Shown here piece by piece: positions 34,101 through 42,129 of a stretch of DNA of 64,000 nucleotides (position 1 is its first letter; each line of letters starts with the position of its first letter). The stretch covers positions 1 to 64,000 of the forward strand of contig JAPKMR010000014.1 in NCBI GenBank assembly GCA_026645815.1, written 5' to 3'. Origin of the DNA: Anaerolineae bacterium. GTDB taxonomy: Bacteria > Chloroflexota > Anaerolineae > B4-G1 > SLSP01. The position numbers and the translations under genes are program-made. The notes beneath the pieces are model-generated. The model saw only the letters and a program-made list of their open reading frames with translations. It was not told the origin of the DNA and did no database searches.

Positions 34101-37100
34101 GCTTGTGGCTATTGCCGGCAGCGGCGTGATAGGGCGCGTTCTGGGGCGCGAGGGCTGCCGCGCGCTCAAAGTGCTCCAACGCCGTGCTCCAGAGGCCTTT
34201 CTGTTCCAGAGCTTGCCCTAAGCTGTAGTGAGCCTCCGCCCACTCGGGGCGCAGATCAACGGCCCTCTGTAACTCGCTGATGGCTTGATCCACATCTTTT
34301 AGCCGCAGACAGATGCGTGCATAATCGAAGCTGACATCTGCGTTTTCAGGGGCATAGGTCGCTGCCTGGCGATAGGCGCCAATCGCCAGATCGTCTTGCC
34401 GTAATGCCTCATAGACCTGCCCAAGTTGCCAGTGCGCATCCACACACCGGGCATCCAGTGTCAAAGCCCGCTCGAGGGTGACAATCGCAGCTTGTGGCTG
34501 ACGGCACTGATATAGAAAGCGCGCCTTATCCAGAAGATAGCGGCATTCCTGCGGGTTGAGCAAAATCGCCCGATCATAAGCGGCAAGCGCTTGCTCCGTT
34601 TCCCCGCGCGCAGCGTGAAGTTGTCCCATCCCGTGATGCAGGAGCGCCGCGTTGGGCGTGAGGCGCAGCCCTTTTTCCAGTGTAGTCTCTGCTTCACCGT
34701 AGCGCTGTAGTTGCTGATACATTGAAGCCACTTTCCACCGGTAGATGACATTCTCGGATTGTGCCTGGAGAGCTTCCTGATAGTAAGCCAGCGCCTCTTC
34801 GTAGCGGTGACTCGCTTCCACCACCTTGCCCAGCTGGAGATAGAGCTCGCAATCTCCGGGGCACAGGCTTAGGGCTTTGCGCGCCGCGTGTTCTGCTTCA
34901 TCCATCCTTTTGAGTTCGTAGGCGGTAGCCGCGAGCTGTGCGTGGTAGGCGGATTCCTCGGGGTGCAAGGCCACGCTCTTCCGGAAGGCTTCCAGGGCTT
35001 TTTCAAAAGCTCTCTGATGCTGATAAGCTTTCCCTAGATGGAAGAACAGGAGCGTGAGCGCTGCCGGGTTTTCGCCAAGATGTGGGCGCGCCTGTTCCAG
35101 AAGCGTGAGCGCTACCGGGTGCTGCCCCAACCGTTGGGAGACGATACCGGCATGGAGCGCGTATTCGCCCACCTCTGGTTGTAGCTGCGCGGCCTTGGTG
35201 TAGGCTACCAGCGCCTGTGCATCATCCGCCAATGCTTCGTAAACCTGCCCCTGCATATCGTAGGCTGCATCCAGATTCGGTTGCAGTTCGGTGGCTTGCT
35301 GGAGGGCTTGCAGCGCTTGCTCATATTCCGCCATCCTGGCGTAGGTTTTGCCAAGTGTGTGATAGTGGGCAGCTTGTGTTGGGTCCAACGCGCAAGCCAT
35401 CAAAGTCGCTTGGAGCGCTTCTTCGAGCGCGTCTTGTTCCAGGTGGATGCGCCCTATCAAGGCGTGGGTCTGTGGAAAATCGCGCCGGAGTTGCACAGCG
35501 TCTTTCAGCACCCGCAGCGCCTCTTTGGAATCGCCCTGTTGGTACAGACAATCTCCCAGACCATAGCAGATTTCGGGCGTTTTTGCGCCTGCCTGAAGGG
35601 CGCGGCGATAAGATTTCACTGCCTCCGCATGCTGCTGGCGTATTCGCAGATTCTCCGCCAGGGCGCTGTGCCATTTGGCGCAATCAGGCTCGAGCTCTGT
35701 TGCCCGCTGTAAGCACGTGGTGGCGCGTTCCATGCTTCCGGCGCCCTGAAGGACCAGTCCGAGATGGTGCCAGTAAGTGGGGCAGGTCGGGTCGAGCGTA
35801 ACTGCCTGTTCGAATTCTTGCCGTGCATCACGTCCGTCTGGTGCAGACTTGTGATAGAGCGCGCCCAGGGTATCGTGCCAGGCAGCTTGATGGGGTTGAA
35901 GTGCCACTGCGCGTTTCAGGTAAGCCTGCGCTTGCTCGGTCTCCTCACTTTGGAGCAGCAGTACACCCATATCATAACAGAGCTCCCCATCATCGGGCGC
36001 CAATTGCAGGGCTTTTTCCAGAATGCGCTGTGCTTCACCGCTCCAACGTTGCTTTTGGTAGGCGTGCGCGAGCTCGCGATACGCCGGGATCATATCAGGA
36101 GCGCATTCGAGTGCGGCGTTGAGGGGGGGCAGGGCTTCGCGGGGTTTTCCCAGGCGATTGAGTGTGCTGCCAACCTGGTAGGCATAGAGCGCCGAATCTG
36201 AAGCGTGTGCCTGCGCTTGCGAGAAAGCCATCAAGGCCTCAGCTTCTTTGTCCTGCTGTTGCAAGGTCAGCCCAATTTCATAGCTGACACTGGCTTGAAG
36301 CCGGTCCACACTCGCCAGCACGTTTTGCAGTTCTGCTAAAGCTTGCTCCGGTTGGTCGAGTTCTCGCTGAATCCGCCCCAGATGGAACTGATGTAGGATG
36401 CGATTCATTCCCTCCGCCGATAGGTTGTTGCCGGTGCTGCTTGTGGCTACGGTTGGCGCCGTGCCGGTTTTGGGGTGCGTCTTACTTTCCAATGTGAGCG
36501 CTTCTTTCAGGGCAATCGCGGCGGCTTCTGTCTTTCCCAGTCGTTTCAGAGCCAGCCCAAAGCTAAAGGCATTCAGTCGCGATTGTGCCAACTGCACAAA
36601 TTCCAGAGCTTTCTTGGGGAGCCGTTCTGCCGGTTCATTGTTGACCATGCACTGTGCGACGAGCTGTGCCAGGCCATTCGGGCTGTCTACAGCGGGCTGT
36701 GCAAAGCCTTGGGTCCCTGCCGATAGCCAGGTGTGTAGTAGCTCTCTGCGCTCGTCGCTCAATCCATAGAGTTGCACCAAGACTCCCTGCCATGTGGCTT
36801 GTGTCTGGTGATCCTGCGCCAGGCTCTCCAACGATAGGCGAGCGCCAAATTTGGATTTCAATGCCAGCGCCGCGAAGAAGTCTTGAATCAGCGGGTGGAT
36901 GAATGCAACCCCTTGTTCCTTGTTCTGCGGCAGGAGTAGGCCCCTCCTATAGGCATCCGCCAGCGATACTGGCGCCATTTTGGAAACTTCCGCAAGCCGT
37001 TTTTGCTCAACTTGCGTGCTCTGAGCCTGTTGTAGGATGAAGGCCAGGTCTGTGATGGCTTGTCCGGCGGTCGCCAGCCATGATGTCCAGGTTGGAATAT

Positions 37101-38022
37101 CGGGCAGGCCTTGCGCTACTCGCAGCGCCTCTGAGATGATAGCGCAGCGGCTCCACCAGGGCGCGGTAGCCTCTTCCTGGTCCGCGCGCCAATGATTGGC
37201 GAGCTGTAAGGCTGTCTGGAGGAAGAGGGGCGTATGCACAAGGTCCCATAGTTGCGGGTCTTCACGCAGCTGCCTCTGAATCATTGTCGCAGTCGGGCTG
37301 TCTACATCCGGGCTGTTTACAGCCGGGCTGTGAACAGCCTGCGCCGTTGCGTGCGCTTCGATGCAAGCATCTACGTCGCCATCGCGCAACGGTAAGAGCT
37401 GCAGGGTCTCCCATTGGGCTAGAAATGCATCTGTTGACATCTCCACTTCGGGCCGGCTGGCAATGATGAACCGCCTATCAGGATGCGCCTGGCGTTCCTG
37501 GGTTATCCAATGCCACAGGCGCTCTCGAGCTGGCGCTTGCAGGGTGTTGAGGTTGTCGAGTAGATAGAGCAGCTTCTCGTTCTGGAGCAAGGAGGCGATG
37601 TCTTCAGGGACTGCTCCGGGTAGCAGAGCCTTAATCGCGTGCGCAAGAAAGGCAGGGACGGGCGTATCGGCTGTGACCCCACGCAGGTCCAGGAAAACGG
37701 GAACGACTATATCACCGGAGTCGCTCATGGTACGGCCCTGTTGCGCGTGATACCATGCCAGATACCGCAGGGTCATGGTTTTGCCGCTGCCCAATTTTCC
37801 CAGAAGGAGCGTTTTTGCCGTTGTCTGCAATGCTTCCAGAAGGGTTTTGCTCTCTGAGGTGCTCTCGACCCGCACCTCTAGTGGCATGGTGTTCTGGATT
37901 GTGCTGGCAAAAGCAGCCTCTGCCTCCAGGGCTTGCAGGTATTCGCACAGCAATGACGGTGTCAGGGGTCGTGTGCTTTGACCCGTGACACCATGCTCCA
38001 TTTGCGTTTGTGATCCAGGCAT
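31117..38022 (-). CDS. NACHT/STAND NTPase with about 50 TPR repeats
   Basis: 2301 residues. The N-terminal 400 hold a NACHT-type STAND ATPase: Walker A GKLGSGKT at about 75-82, Walker B-like LLYLLDNLN at about 150-158, sensor FIIASRPE at about 184-191 and the winged-helix FIHPLIQDFFAA near 373-387. The Walker B lacks the usual acidic pair after the Asp (DNLN), so hydrolysis may be slow. From about residue 475 to the end is an almost unbroken TPR superhelix of roughly 50 units, a size seen in sensors that wrap a ligand or partner. No effector domain is fused; the next gene supplies a C25-like peptidase. The ATG at 38022 follows GAGG and sits 8 bp after the upstream small membrane gene. Confidence 0.85.
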   Translation of the reverse strand: MPGSQTQMEHGVTGQSTRPLTPSLLCEYLQALEAEAAFASTIQNTMPLEVRVESTSESKTLLEALQTTAKTLLLGKLGSGKTMTLRYLAWYHAQQGRTMSDSGDIVVPVFLDLRGVTADTPVPAFLAHAIKALLPGAVPEDIASLLQNEKLLYLLDNLNTLQAPARERLWHWITQERQAHPDRRFIIASRPEVEMSTDAFLAQWETLQLLPLRDGDVDACIEAHATAQAVHSPAVNSPDVDSPTATMIQRQLREDPQLWDLVHTPLFLQTALQLANHWRADQEEATAPWWSRCAIISEALRVAQGLPDIPTWTSWLATAGQAITDLAFILQQAQSTQVEQKRLAEVSKMAPVSLADAYRRGLLLPQNKEQGVAFIHPLIQDFFAALALKSKFGARLSLESLAQDHQTQATWQGVLVQLYGLSDERRELLHTWLSAGTQGFAQPAVDSPNGLAQLVAQCMVNNEPAERLPKKALEFVQLAQSRLNAFSFGLALKRLGKTEAAAIALKEALTLESKTHPKTGTAPTVATSSTGNNLSAEGMNRILHQFHLGRIQRELDQPEQALAELQNVLASVDRLQASVSYEIGLTLQQQDKEAEALMAFSQAQAHASDSALYAYQVGSTLNRLGKPREALPPLNAALECAPDMIPAYRELAHAYQKQRWSGEAQRILEKALQLAPDDGELCYDMGVLLLQSEETEQAQAYLKRAVALQPHQAAWHDTLGALYHKSAPDGRDARQEFEQAVTLDPTCPTYWHHLGLVLQGAGSMERATTCLQRATELEPDCAKWHSALAENLRIRQQHAEAVKSYRRALQAGAKTPEICYGLGDCLYQQGDSKEALRVLKDAVQLRRDFPQTHALIGRIHLEQDALEEALQATLMACALDPTQAAHYHTLGKTYARMAEYEQALQALQQATELQPNLDAAYDMQGQVYEALADDAQALVAYTKAAQLQPEVGEYALHAGIVSQRLGQHPVALTLLEQARPHLGENPAALTLLFFHLGKAYQHQRAFEKALEAFRKSVALHPEESAYHAQLAATAYELKRMDEAEHAARKALSLCPGDCELYLQLGKVVEASHRYEEALAYYQEALQAQSENVIYRWKVASMYQQLQRYGEAETTLEKGLRLTPNAALLHHGMGQLHAARGETEQALAAYDRAILLNPQECRYLLDKARFLYQCRQPQAAIVTLERALTLDARCVDAHWQLGQVYEALRQDDLAIGAYRQAATYAPENADVSFDYARICLRLKDVDQAISELQRAVDLRPEWAEAHYSLGQALEQKGLWSTALEHFERAAALAPQNAPYHAAAGNSHKRLGNLKPALTAFQAASRLAPECMEYRLQIGALHREMGQWEEALALLQASRDLEPQNPALYAEMGHTLVARGSLTEALGQYVKAAELAPREPETYRRMGVILHQLGNLERALEMLKVAVGLAPENAEIHDNLGQVYRAQGQNSMAVMEFEQAVTHTPETTRYWQHLSQALCALQHYEPALEAAQKAVSLAPEAAESHVQLAYIYMEEQRHQEALDEYRQAAELEPENAAHYCGIGGNLYALGQLPAALEALQKAVQRNPGAVDAYRWIGAVHTRQEQFSEALTAYQTALTLQPEAAINHHNLGMLYRHLHDADKARAALEQAIALDPRDAEAYFTLGQLHEERAEIEAALEAYRQASSLAPTNLSYQQAYGIALRKTQHEDEATQVFSMILAQDPEDAESQWQLGSLLEARGAFSGTGQAPGRAVCEESWKAYAKAATLKPGETRYQMSAASALARFGRQSLALREAGIPTNHPTATEYSSAITVLRQMLAEAPNNAAIHTVLGEVLTLNGAHAKAIEHLRRAVEEAPHSASAHLQLGRTLRIKGDGPQSLRELRIADVLLPDDPETQYELALTYQALHQEEQAAAALTKATEVSPTEALYHYTLSQTLQRMGQIQDASAVMAKAIDLKSGIAAWHNALGSILNTQQRNHIAIEQHLRAAELEPDNANYLHNAAVTYIEMGNDKQAMPLLEQALQIQPDKATWWGELGDAYQRQAKPQQARDAYRRAAVLAPTEPDYLLKLGGAAVALEEWEEAQAQYERALALKRDYAPAYRSLATLYEKRTDWGRALEAYQKALGLEPENAETHYRLGLAYQATARHPEAVEHLEQAITLNPKTIESYAALGATYEALERYDEALQVYEQALVVAPNRIENQMQVGTLCRQLGHLDKAIVHFLRGLDLVPAHAEAYYELGKTYELQEHYDAALDAYLEAARLEPSVAHYFYSAGMLYKMLKQYVQSAAMLREAIKLQPDNADIYKQWAAVSAVSIFCQRQHNS
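37287..37335. repeat. 15-bp direct repeat in the NACHT region
   Basis: Three copies of a CGGGCTGT-(C/T/G)-TACA-like unit encode Ser-Pro-Ala/Asp-Val-Asn/Asp repeats in a loop between the sensor and helical parts of the NACHT domain. A related CGGGCTGTCTACAGC unit recurs at about 36684-36700, giving PAVDSP. Confidence 0.55.
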
Positions 38023-38030
38023 CACACGCC

Positions 38031-38345
38031 TCACATCAGCGAGAGCAGCCAGTACGCCGCAACGCACAAGCCAATTCCAAACAGCCAGAGGAAGATTCCT
38101 ACACCAACCGAGGTACGAATAAGTTCATTGATTGCGTTGACCAATCCGGTAAGCGACTCCACCAATGGCGCCAGCGCCACGTTGGTGAGTGCTTTGCTGG
38201 TCGCCACAGTAGATTGCGCCGATACTTGTTGTAGCATCTGCCGATAGCGATGCGACAGAATGGTCCACAGACCCGCGATACATGCGCTCAGTCCCAACAA
38301 AAACAAACTCACAGAAATCCCTATTTGTAAATTCGCGATTGACAT
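38031..38345 (-). CDS. Small two-transmembrane protein, first gene of the NACHT-TPR operon
   Basis: 104 residues: membrane helix at about 8-28, an amphipathic helical stretch of about 45 residues (VSAQSTVATSKALTNVAL), then a second helix at about 80-102. No family recognised. The stop overlaps the ribosome site of the NACHT-TPR gene, 8 bp away, so translation is likely coupled. As a membrane partner it could anchor the ATPase or be an effector or immunity component; these are inferences. The ATG follows AAAGGA. Confidence 0.7.
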   Translation of the reverse strand: MSIANLQIGISVSLFLLGLSACIAGLWTILSHRYRQMLQQVSAQSTVATSKALTNVALAPLVESLTGLVNAINELIRTSVGVGIFLWLFGIGLCVAAYWLLSLM

Positions 38346-38629
38346 GCTGATACCGTCCTTTCACCGGTGAAGTGGGTTGCCTGGCATAGCTGGGAGACCA
38401 ACAACTTCTCTTGATATGATTCTTTTTTAATTTTTGATCCTGGTGTATTTATGTGATAATGTTGTGTTAACGTTTTGGTTAAGCGTGGGAGCGTTTTCTA
38501 AGAATGTATTAATGTTTCCGTAACACAAAAGTAATGCTTTTGTAATACAATACTAATGCATTGAAAGGGCATTGTCAATAATTATTTTCTCGCTAAGTCG
38601 TTGAGATATTATCATGGTGCGAATAACTC
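38346..38629. other. A/T-rich divergent intergenic region
   Basis: 284 bp much richer in A/T than its surroundings, between the minus-strand NACHT-TPR operon and the plus-strand transposase fragment. It must hold the promoter of the operon, but I see no strong -35/-10 pair on the minus strand. A small ACAAAAG/CTTTTGT hairpin lies near 38525-38543, next to repeated AATAC(T/A)AATGCAT-like words. The composition suggests acquired DNA. Confidence 0.5.
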
Positions 38630-39115
38630 ATGCCTCGGCAGTTAAAATTGAGGCCCTTGAGCGATGATGAGCTAGTTGCTATCAAAACCCTGGCCGATGC
38701 TGAGGTCGAATCCGATATTGTGGCACGTCGAGCTAAAGTGATTGCGGCGATGCACGTTGATCCTCACCTGACCGCTTCTGAGGCTGGATTGCGCGCCGGA
38801 TTCCGAAGCCCTCAAATGGGACCGATTTGGGTTCGGCGTTTCAACGCTGAGGGCATAGCAGGCCTAGAGGATCGCGAACGCTCTGGTCGCGCGCCTGTTC
38901 ATAGCCCTGAGGTCAGGCGCGCGCTCATCACCCTGGCGTTGCAGAAGCCAGGGGATTTGGGCTATCCGTATGATTTTTGGCCCCTCAAGGGTTTGCAACG
39001 CGCCTTTATGGACCTGGAGGGGGTCTATTTATCGGATTCCACGATTTGGACCTGGTTGGATGAGGAAGGGCTGTGCTGGCGCCAGCAGAGCCTGTGGCCC
39101 GAGATGGAGATGTAG
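38630..39115 (+). CDS. Orphan N-terminal half of an IS630-type transposase
   Basis: 161 residues with the two-HTH Homeodomain-like N-terminus of IS630/Tc1 transposases: LTASEAGLRAGFRSPQMGPIWVRRFNAEGIAGLEDRERSG-type pattern and later STIWTWLDEEGLCWR, the usual last helix before the DDE catalytic domain. The frame stops there, and the next 160 bp encode no DDE segment in any frame I can see. In intact elements orfA is followed by, or frameshifted into, orfB. It is therefore either a remnant or a retained DNA-binding protein. No terminal inverted repeats were recognised. Confidence 0.65.
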   Translation: MPRQLKLRPLSDDELVAIKTLADAEVESDIVARRAKVIAAMHVDPHLTASEAGLRAGFRSPQMGPIWVRRFNAEGIAGLEDRERSGRAPVHSPEVRRALITLALQKPGDLGYPYDFWPLKGLQRAFMDLEGVYLSDSTIWTWLDEEGLCWRQQSLWPEMEM

Positions 39116-39197
39116 TTTTGTATTTTTTATATAGTTCCGTATCGCAACCACTCTCACCCCGGTAACCCCAATCCTGGATTTGCTTCTGTCTTCGTTG

Positions 39198-39244
39198 AAT
39201 CCCCACGCATTCTTCATCATACCTTCATAAACGCCGCTTATACT
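39198..39244 (+). promoter_or_regulatory. TTCAT direct-repeat box and promoter of the secreted-protein gene
   Basis: A block starting AATCCCCAC is followed by TTCAT at 39213-39217 and 39224-39228 (11-bp period), then TATACT at 39239-39244. The repeats occupy the -35 area, as in promoters activated by OmpR/PhoB-type regulators. The same block occurs upstream of the gene at 42337. Confidence 0.6.
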
Positions 39245-39276
39245 ATGCTCAGAATTCAGAACTAAGGAGGTTCGCT

Positions 39277-39876
39277 ATGTTGAAGAAGAGTTTACCGGTG
39301 TTGTTGGTCGTTGGTCTGTTGGCGTTGTCTTTCCCATTGATGGTCGCGGCGCAGGGCGGGCAGCCCCCCGCTACCGCGCCTCGTGCGGCGCAGGCGACGA
39401 TGAGTGGTGCGGCAATGCGCGGCGCACAGCGCGGCGGTTGGCTCACGGGTGGCGTCTCCCTGGTGGACGCAACTGCGCAAGCCACCGGTTTGACGGTCGC
39501 TGAAGTCATCGCTGCGTTGCAGGGGGGGCAGACCTATGCCGATATCGCGGCTGAAGCCGGTGTGACCCCACAGGCCATTGTGGATGTGGTGCTCGAGGTC
39601 CGTGCTGAAGCGTTGGCACAGGCCGTAAGCACAGGACGCCTCACCCAGGAGCAGGCTGATACAATGCTGGCGACCATGGCTACTGATTTGTTGGCGCAGC
39701 TGAATGCGCCCTGGGAAGCCCGGGGTGCGACGAACGGCGCCGCCCTCGCTGGGGCACAACCGCAGGATGGCAGTGGTTATCGCGGCGGGAATGCCGGGAC
39801 TCGAGGACGGAGCGCTGTGGGCGCGCAAGGTGTCGGGCGGGGCAATACCGGTGATTGTACACTGTTGCAACCCTGA
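39277..39876 (+). CDS. Secreted small protein of unknown function
   Basis: 199 residues. It has a clear signal peptide (KKSLPVLLVVGLLALSFPLMVAAQG), a Gly/Ala/Gln-rich region, a helical middle (VDATAQATGLTVAEVIAALQ, GQTYADIAAEAGVTPQAI, then a Leu/Ala-rich helix with LTQEQADTML), and a Gly-rich tail. The middle recalls short helical envelope domains often found near two-component systems; no precise family. The ATG follows AAGGAGG. It is followed by a strong terminator and then the two-component system, and it shares a promoter box with the gene at 42337, so it is probably a regulated target. Confidence 0.7.
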   Translation: MLKKSLPVLLVVGLLALSFPLMVAAQGGQPPATAPRAAQATMSGAAMRGAQRGGWLTGGVSLVDATAQATGLTVAEVIAALQGGQTYADIAAEAGVTPQAIVDVVLEVRAEALAQAVSTGRLTQEQADTMLATMATDLLAQLNAPWEARGATNGAALAGAQPQDGSGYRGGNAGTRGRSAVGAQGVGRGNTGDCTLLQP

Positions 39877-39901
39877 GCGAAGTGCCCGGGAGTACCACAG
39901 G

Positions 39902-39943
39902 AACATCTCTGGTGTGCGGGAAGCCCCGCACACCAGAGATGTT
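39902..39943 (+). terminator. Strong hairpin terminator
   Basis: Perfect 19-bp stem, AACATCTCTGGTGTGCGGG with its complement, closed by AAGC and followed by a short T-rich stretch. It separates the secreted-protein gene from the two-component system. Confidence 0.8.
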
Positions 39944-39973
39944 TGGTTGCTAACTTGATCGAGCTGGCAAAAG

Positions 39974-40001
39974 CCGACAAAAAAGCAACTGGGGCTATAA
40001 T
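39974..40001 (+). promoter_or_regulatory. Promoter of the two-component operon
   Basis: CCGACA (39974-39979), 16-bp spacer and perfect TATAAT (39996-40001). No TTCAT repeat lies here, so autoregulation through that box is not indicated. Confidence 0.5.
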
Positions 40002-40036
40002 AATGCCTATCTATACTATCCTTAAGTGTGACACCT

Positions 40037-40729
40037 ATGAGCCAGACTATTCTTGTTGTAGATGATGAAATCCAAATTGTGCGCGTTTTGCGGGGCTACC
40101 TGGAGCAGGCGGGTTATCGCGTGGTAGTCGCCTACAATGGTGAGGAAGCGCTCTATATTGCCCGACAGGAGCGCCCCGACCTGGTCATTCTGGACTTGCA
40201 GATGCCCAAGATTGACGGGCTGGAGTTCACCCGCCGTATTCGCGCCGAGCAACCCAACCTCGCCATCCTGATGCTCACCGCGCGGGTTGAGGAGATGGAC
40301 CGCATCGTGGGCCTGGAGTTGGGCGCCGATGACTACGTCACTAAACCTTTCAGCCCGCGTGAGGTGGTCGCGCGCGTGCGTGCCGTATTGCGACGAGGGC
40401 AAACACAAGCGGCGCCGGCAGTCTTGCGCGTAGGCGACCTGGTGCTGGACCACGACCGGCGTGAGGTACGGCTGCGCGACGCGCCAATCGAATTAACGCC
40501 CACGGAATTTGACCTGCTGGCGGTTTTCATGGCGGCGCCGCAGCGCGTATTCTCTCGTGCGGCGCTGCTTGAGGCGGTGCAGGGTGTGGCTTTCGAAGCC
40601 TACGAACGCACCATAGATGCGCATATCAAAAACCTGCGGCGCAAACTCGAGGTTGATCCTGCCGATCCACAATTCATTGTGACGGTACGTGGCGCAGGCT
40701 ACCGGTTGGAGCTCCCTGAAACATCATGA
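40037..40729 (+). CDS. OmpR/PhoB-family response regulator
   Basis: 230 residues. The receiver domain begins TILVVDDEIQIVRVL, with phospho-acceptor Asp53 in ILDLQMPKIDG and the conserved Lys in YVTKPFSPREV. A C-terminal winged helix has LTPTEFDLLAVF and the ending TVRGAGYRLE. The ATG at 40037 gives the normal N-terminus; a GTG three codons earlier is possible, and no clear ribosome site is present. Its stop overlaps the kinase start as ATGA. It likely binds the TTCAT repeats upstream of the flanking genes. Confidence 0.93.
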   Translation: MSQTILVVDDEIQIVRVLRGYLEQAGYRVVVAYNGEEALYIARQERPDLVILDLQMPKIDGLEFTRRIRAEQPNLAILMLTARVEEMDRIVGLELGADDYVTKPFSPREVVARVRAVLRRGQTQAAPAVLRVGDLVLDHDRREVRLRDAPIELTPTEFDLLAVFMAAPQRVFSRAALLEAVQGVAFEAYERTIDAHIKNLRRKLEVDPADPQFIVTVRGAGYRLELPETS

Positions 40730-42129
40730 GCCTCTATCGTAAGGGCGTGCTGGCTTTTGCTCTGGTGATCCTGATCGCCATAGCGACCGTGTTTTTGCTG
40801 GTGAGCCGTCAGGCTGAAGGCAAATTCCGGCAGTACACACTGCTCTACAGTGGTCGCACTCAGAACCTCGGAACCGCACTGAGCTCCTATTATGCGACAC
40901 ACAACTCCTGGGATGGGTTGCAAGGCACTTTGCCCACTCTCTCAGCCGGCGCCGGCACGCAACAAGGACAGGGTGGGCGCGGGGCAGGTCGCGGCAGCGG
41001 GCAATGGGGAGCGACGGGCAGCACTGAGCTCTGGGACTTCCGTGTGGCTGATGCGGAGGGCAGGGTCGTGGCACATCTCGAGGGTGATGTACAGGGCACA
41101 ATCAGTCGAACGGAAATGGCGCAGGCGCTCCCCCTTAGTTTGAATGGAGAAACGATAGGCTATTTGCTCCCCGATGCCGCCAGTGCCCACACTCTCGTGC
41201 TTGGCGGGCTTGAGCAGCAGTACCTGCAGCAGATTCGCACGACATTATGGACTGGCGCTGCCGTGGCTTTCGTCGCCGCCCTGCTTGTGGGGGGCGTGCT
41301 GATGCGCGGCATTGTCGCGCCGGTAAAGCGGTTGACGCATGCTGCTGAAACCATCGCCCAAGGCGATCTGGAAGCGCGCGCTGCCGTCTCTGCCCGCGAT
41401 GAGATTGGTCAGCTGGGACGTGCTTTCAATGCCATGGCCGAAAACCTGGCGCACTCGCAGGCGGCGCGTCAGGCGCAAACCGCCGATATCGCGCACGAGT
41501 TGCGCAATCCCCTGGCGGTGCTGCGTGGAACGCTGGAAGCCATCGCCGATGGCGTTTATATGCCTACACCGGAAAACCTTGATCCGGCGCTGGCACAAGT
41601 GCAGACTCTCACCCGTCTCGTCGAAGATTTGCGCGTGTTGGCGCTGGCAGATGCGGGCGAGCTGCGCCTGGAGCGCCAACCGCTGGACCTGGCGGCACTG
41701 CTCGCCCGAGAGGTTGATGCCCATCGTGTTCCTATGCAAGAACAAGGGCTGGACCTCACCTGTTCCCTGCCCGCGACACTGCCTGAGGTCTACGCTGACA
41801 GCGACCGGTTGGCGCAGGTGCTGAATAATCTCCTTGCCAATGCTGTGCATCACGTCCCGGCAGGTGGAGAGGTACGGGTGAGCGCGCGTGTGGAACAACA
41901 TGGCGTGCTGGTGCAAATCGCTGATAACGGTCCCGGTGTGCCCGAGGCGGACTTGCCCCGATTGTTCGAGCGTTTCTGGCGTGGCGACCCCTCACGCAGC
42001 CGTGATACCGGCGGCTCGGGCCTGGGTTTAGCCATTGCGCGGCGTATCATCGAGGCGCACGAGGGTCGCATATGGGCGGTTGCCACCCCGGGTGGCGGGC
42101 TTACTGTGGCTTTCTGGTTGCCTGGATAA
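40726..42129 (+). CDS. Sensor histidine kinase
   Basis: 467 residues. Membrane helices at about 7-28 and 173-195 bracket an extracytoplasmic sensor of about 145 residues with a Gly/Gln-rich loop. A HAMP region follows, then the H-box DIAHELRNPLAVLRG (His257), an N-box LNNLLANAVHHV and G-boxes DNGPGVPEADL and GGSGLGLAIARRI. It phosphorylates the preceding regulator. The signal is unknown; the neighbouring targets suggest an envelope or redox cue. Confidence 0.93.
   Translation: MSLYRKGVLAFALVILIAIATVFLLVSRQAEGKFRQYTLLYSGRTQNLGTALSSYYATHNSWDGLQGTLPTLSAGAGTQQGQGGRGAGRGSGQWGATGSTELWDFRVADAEGRVVAHLEGDVQGTISRTEMAQALPLSLNGETIGYLLPDAASAHTLVLGGLEQQYLQQIRTTLWTGAAVAFVAALLVGGVLMRGIVAPVKRLTHAAETIAQGDLEARAAVSARDEIGQLGRAFNAMAENLAHSQAARQAQTADIAHELRNPLAVLRGTLEAIADGVYMPTPENLDPALAQVQTLTRLVEDLRVLALADAGELRLERQPLDLAALLAREVDAHRVPMQEQGLDLTCSLPATLPEVYADSDRLAQVLNNLLANAVHHVPAGGEVRVSARVEQHGVLVQIADNGPGVPEADLPRLFERFWRGDPSRSRDTGGSGLGLAIARRIIEAHEGRIWAVATPGGGLTVAFWLPG

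Noticed and set aside
29399-38345. Type III-E (gRAMP/TPR-CHAT) CRISPR system
   Set aside because: No Cas7-11 or CRISPR array; the peptidase pattern is C25-like rather than CHAT, and the TPR is fused to a NACHT domain.
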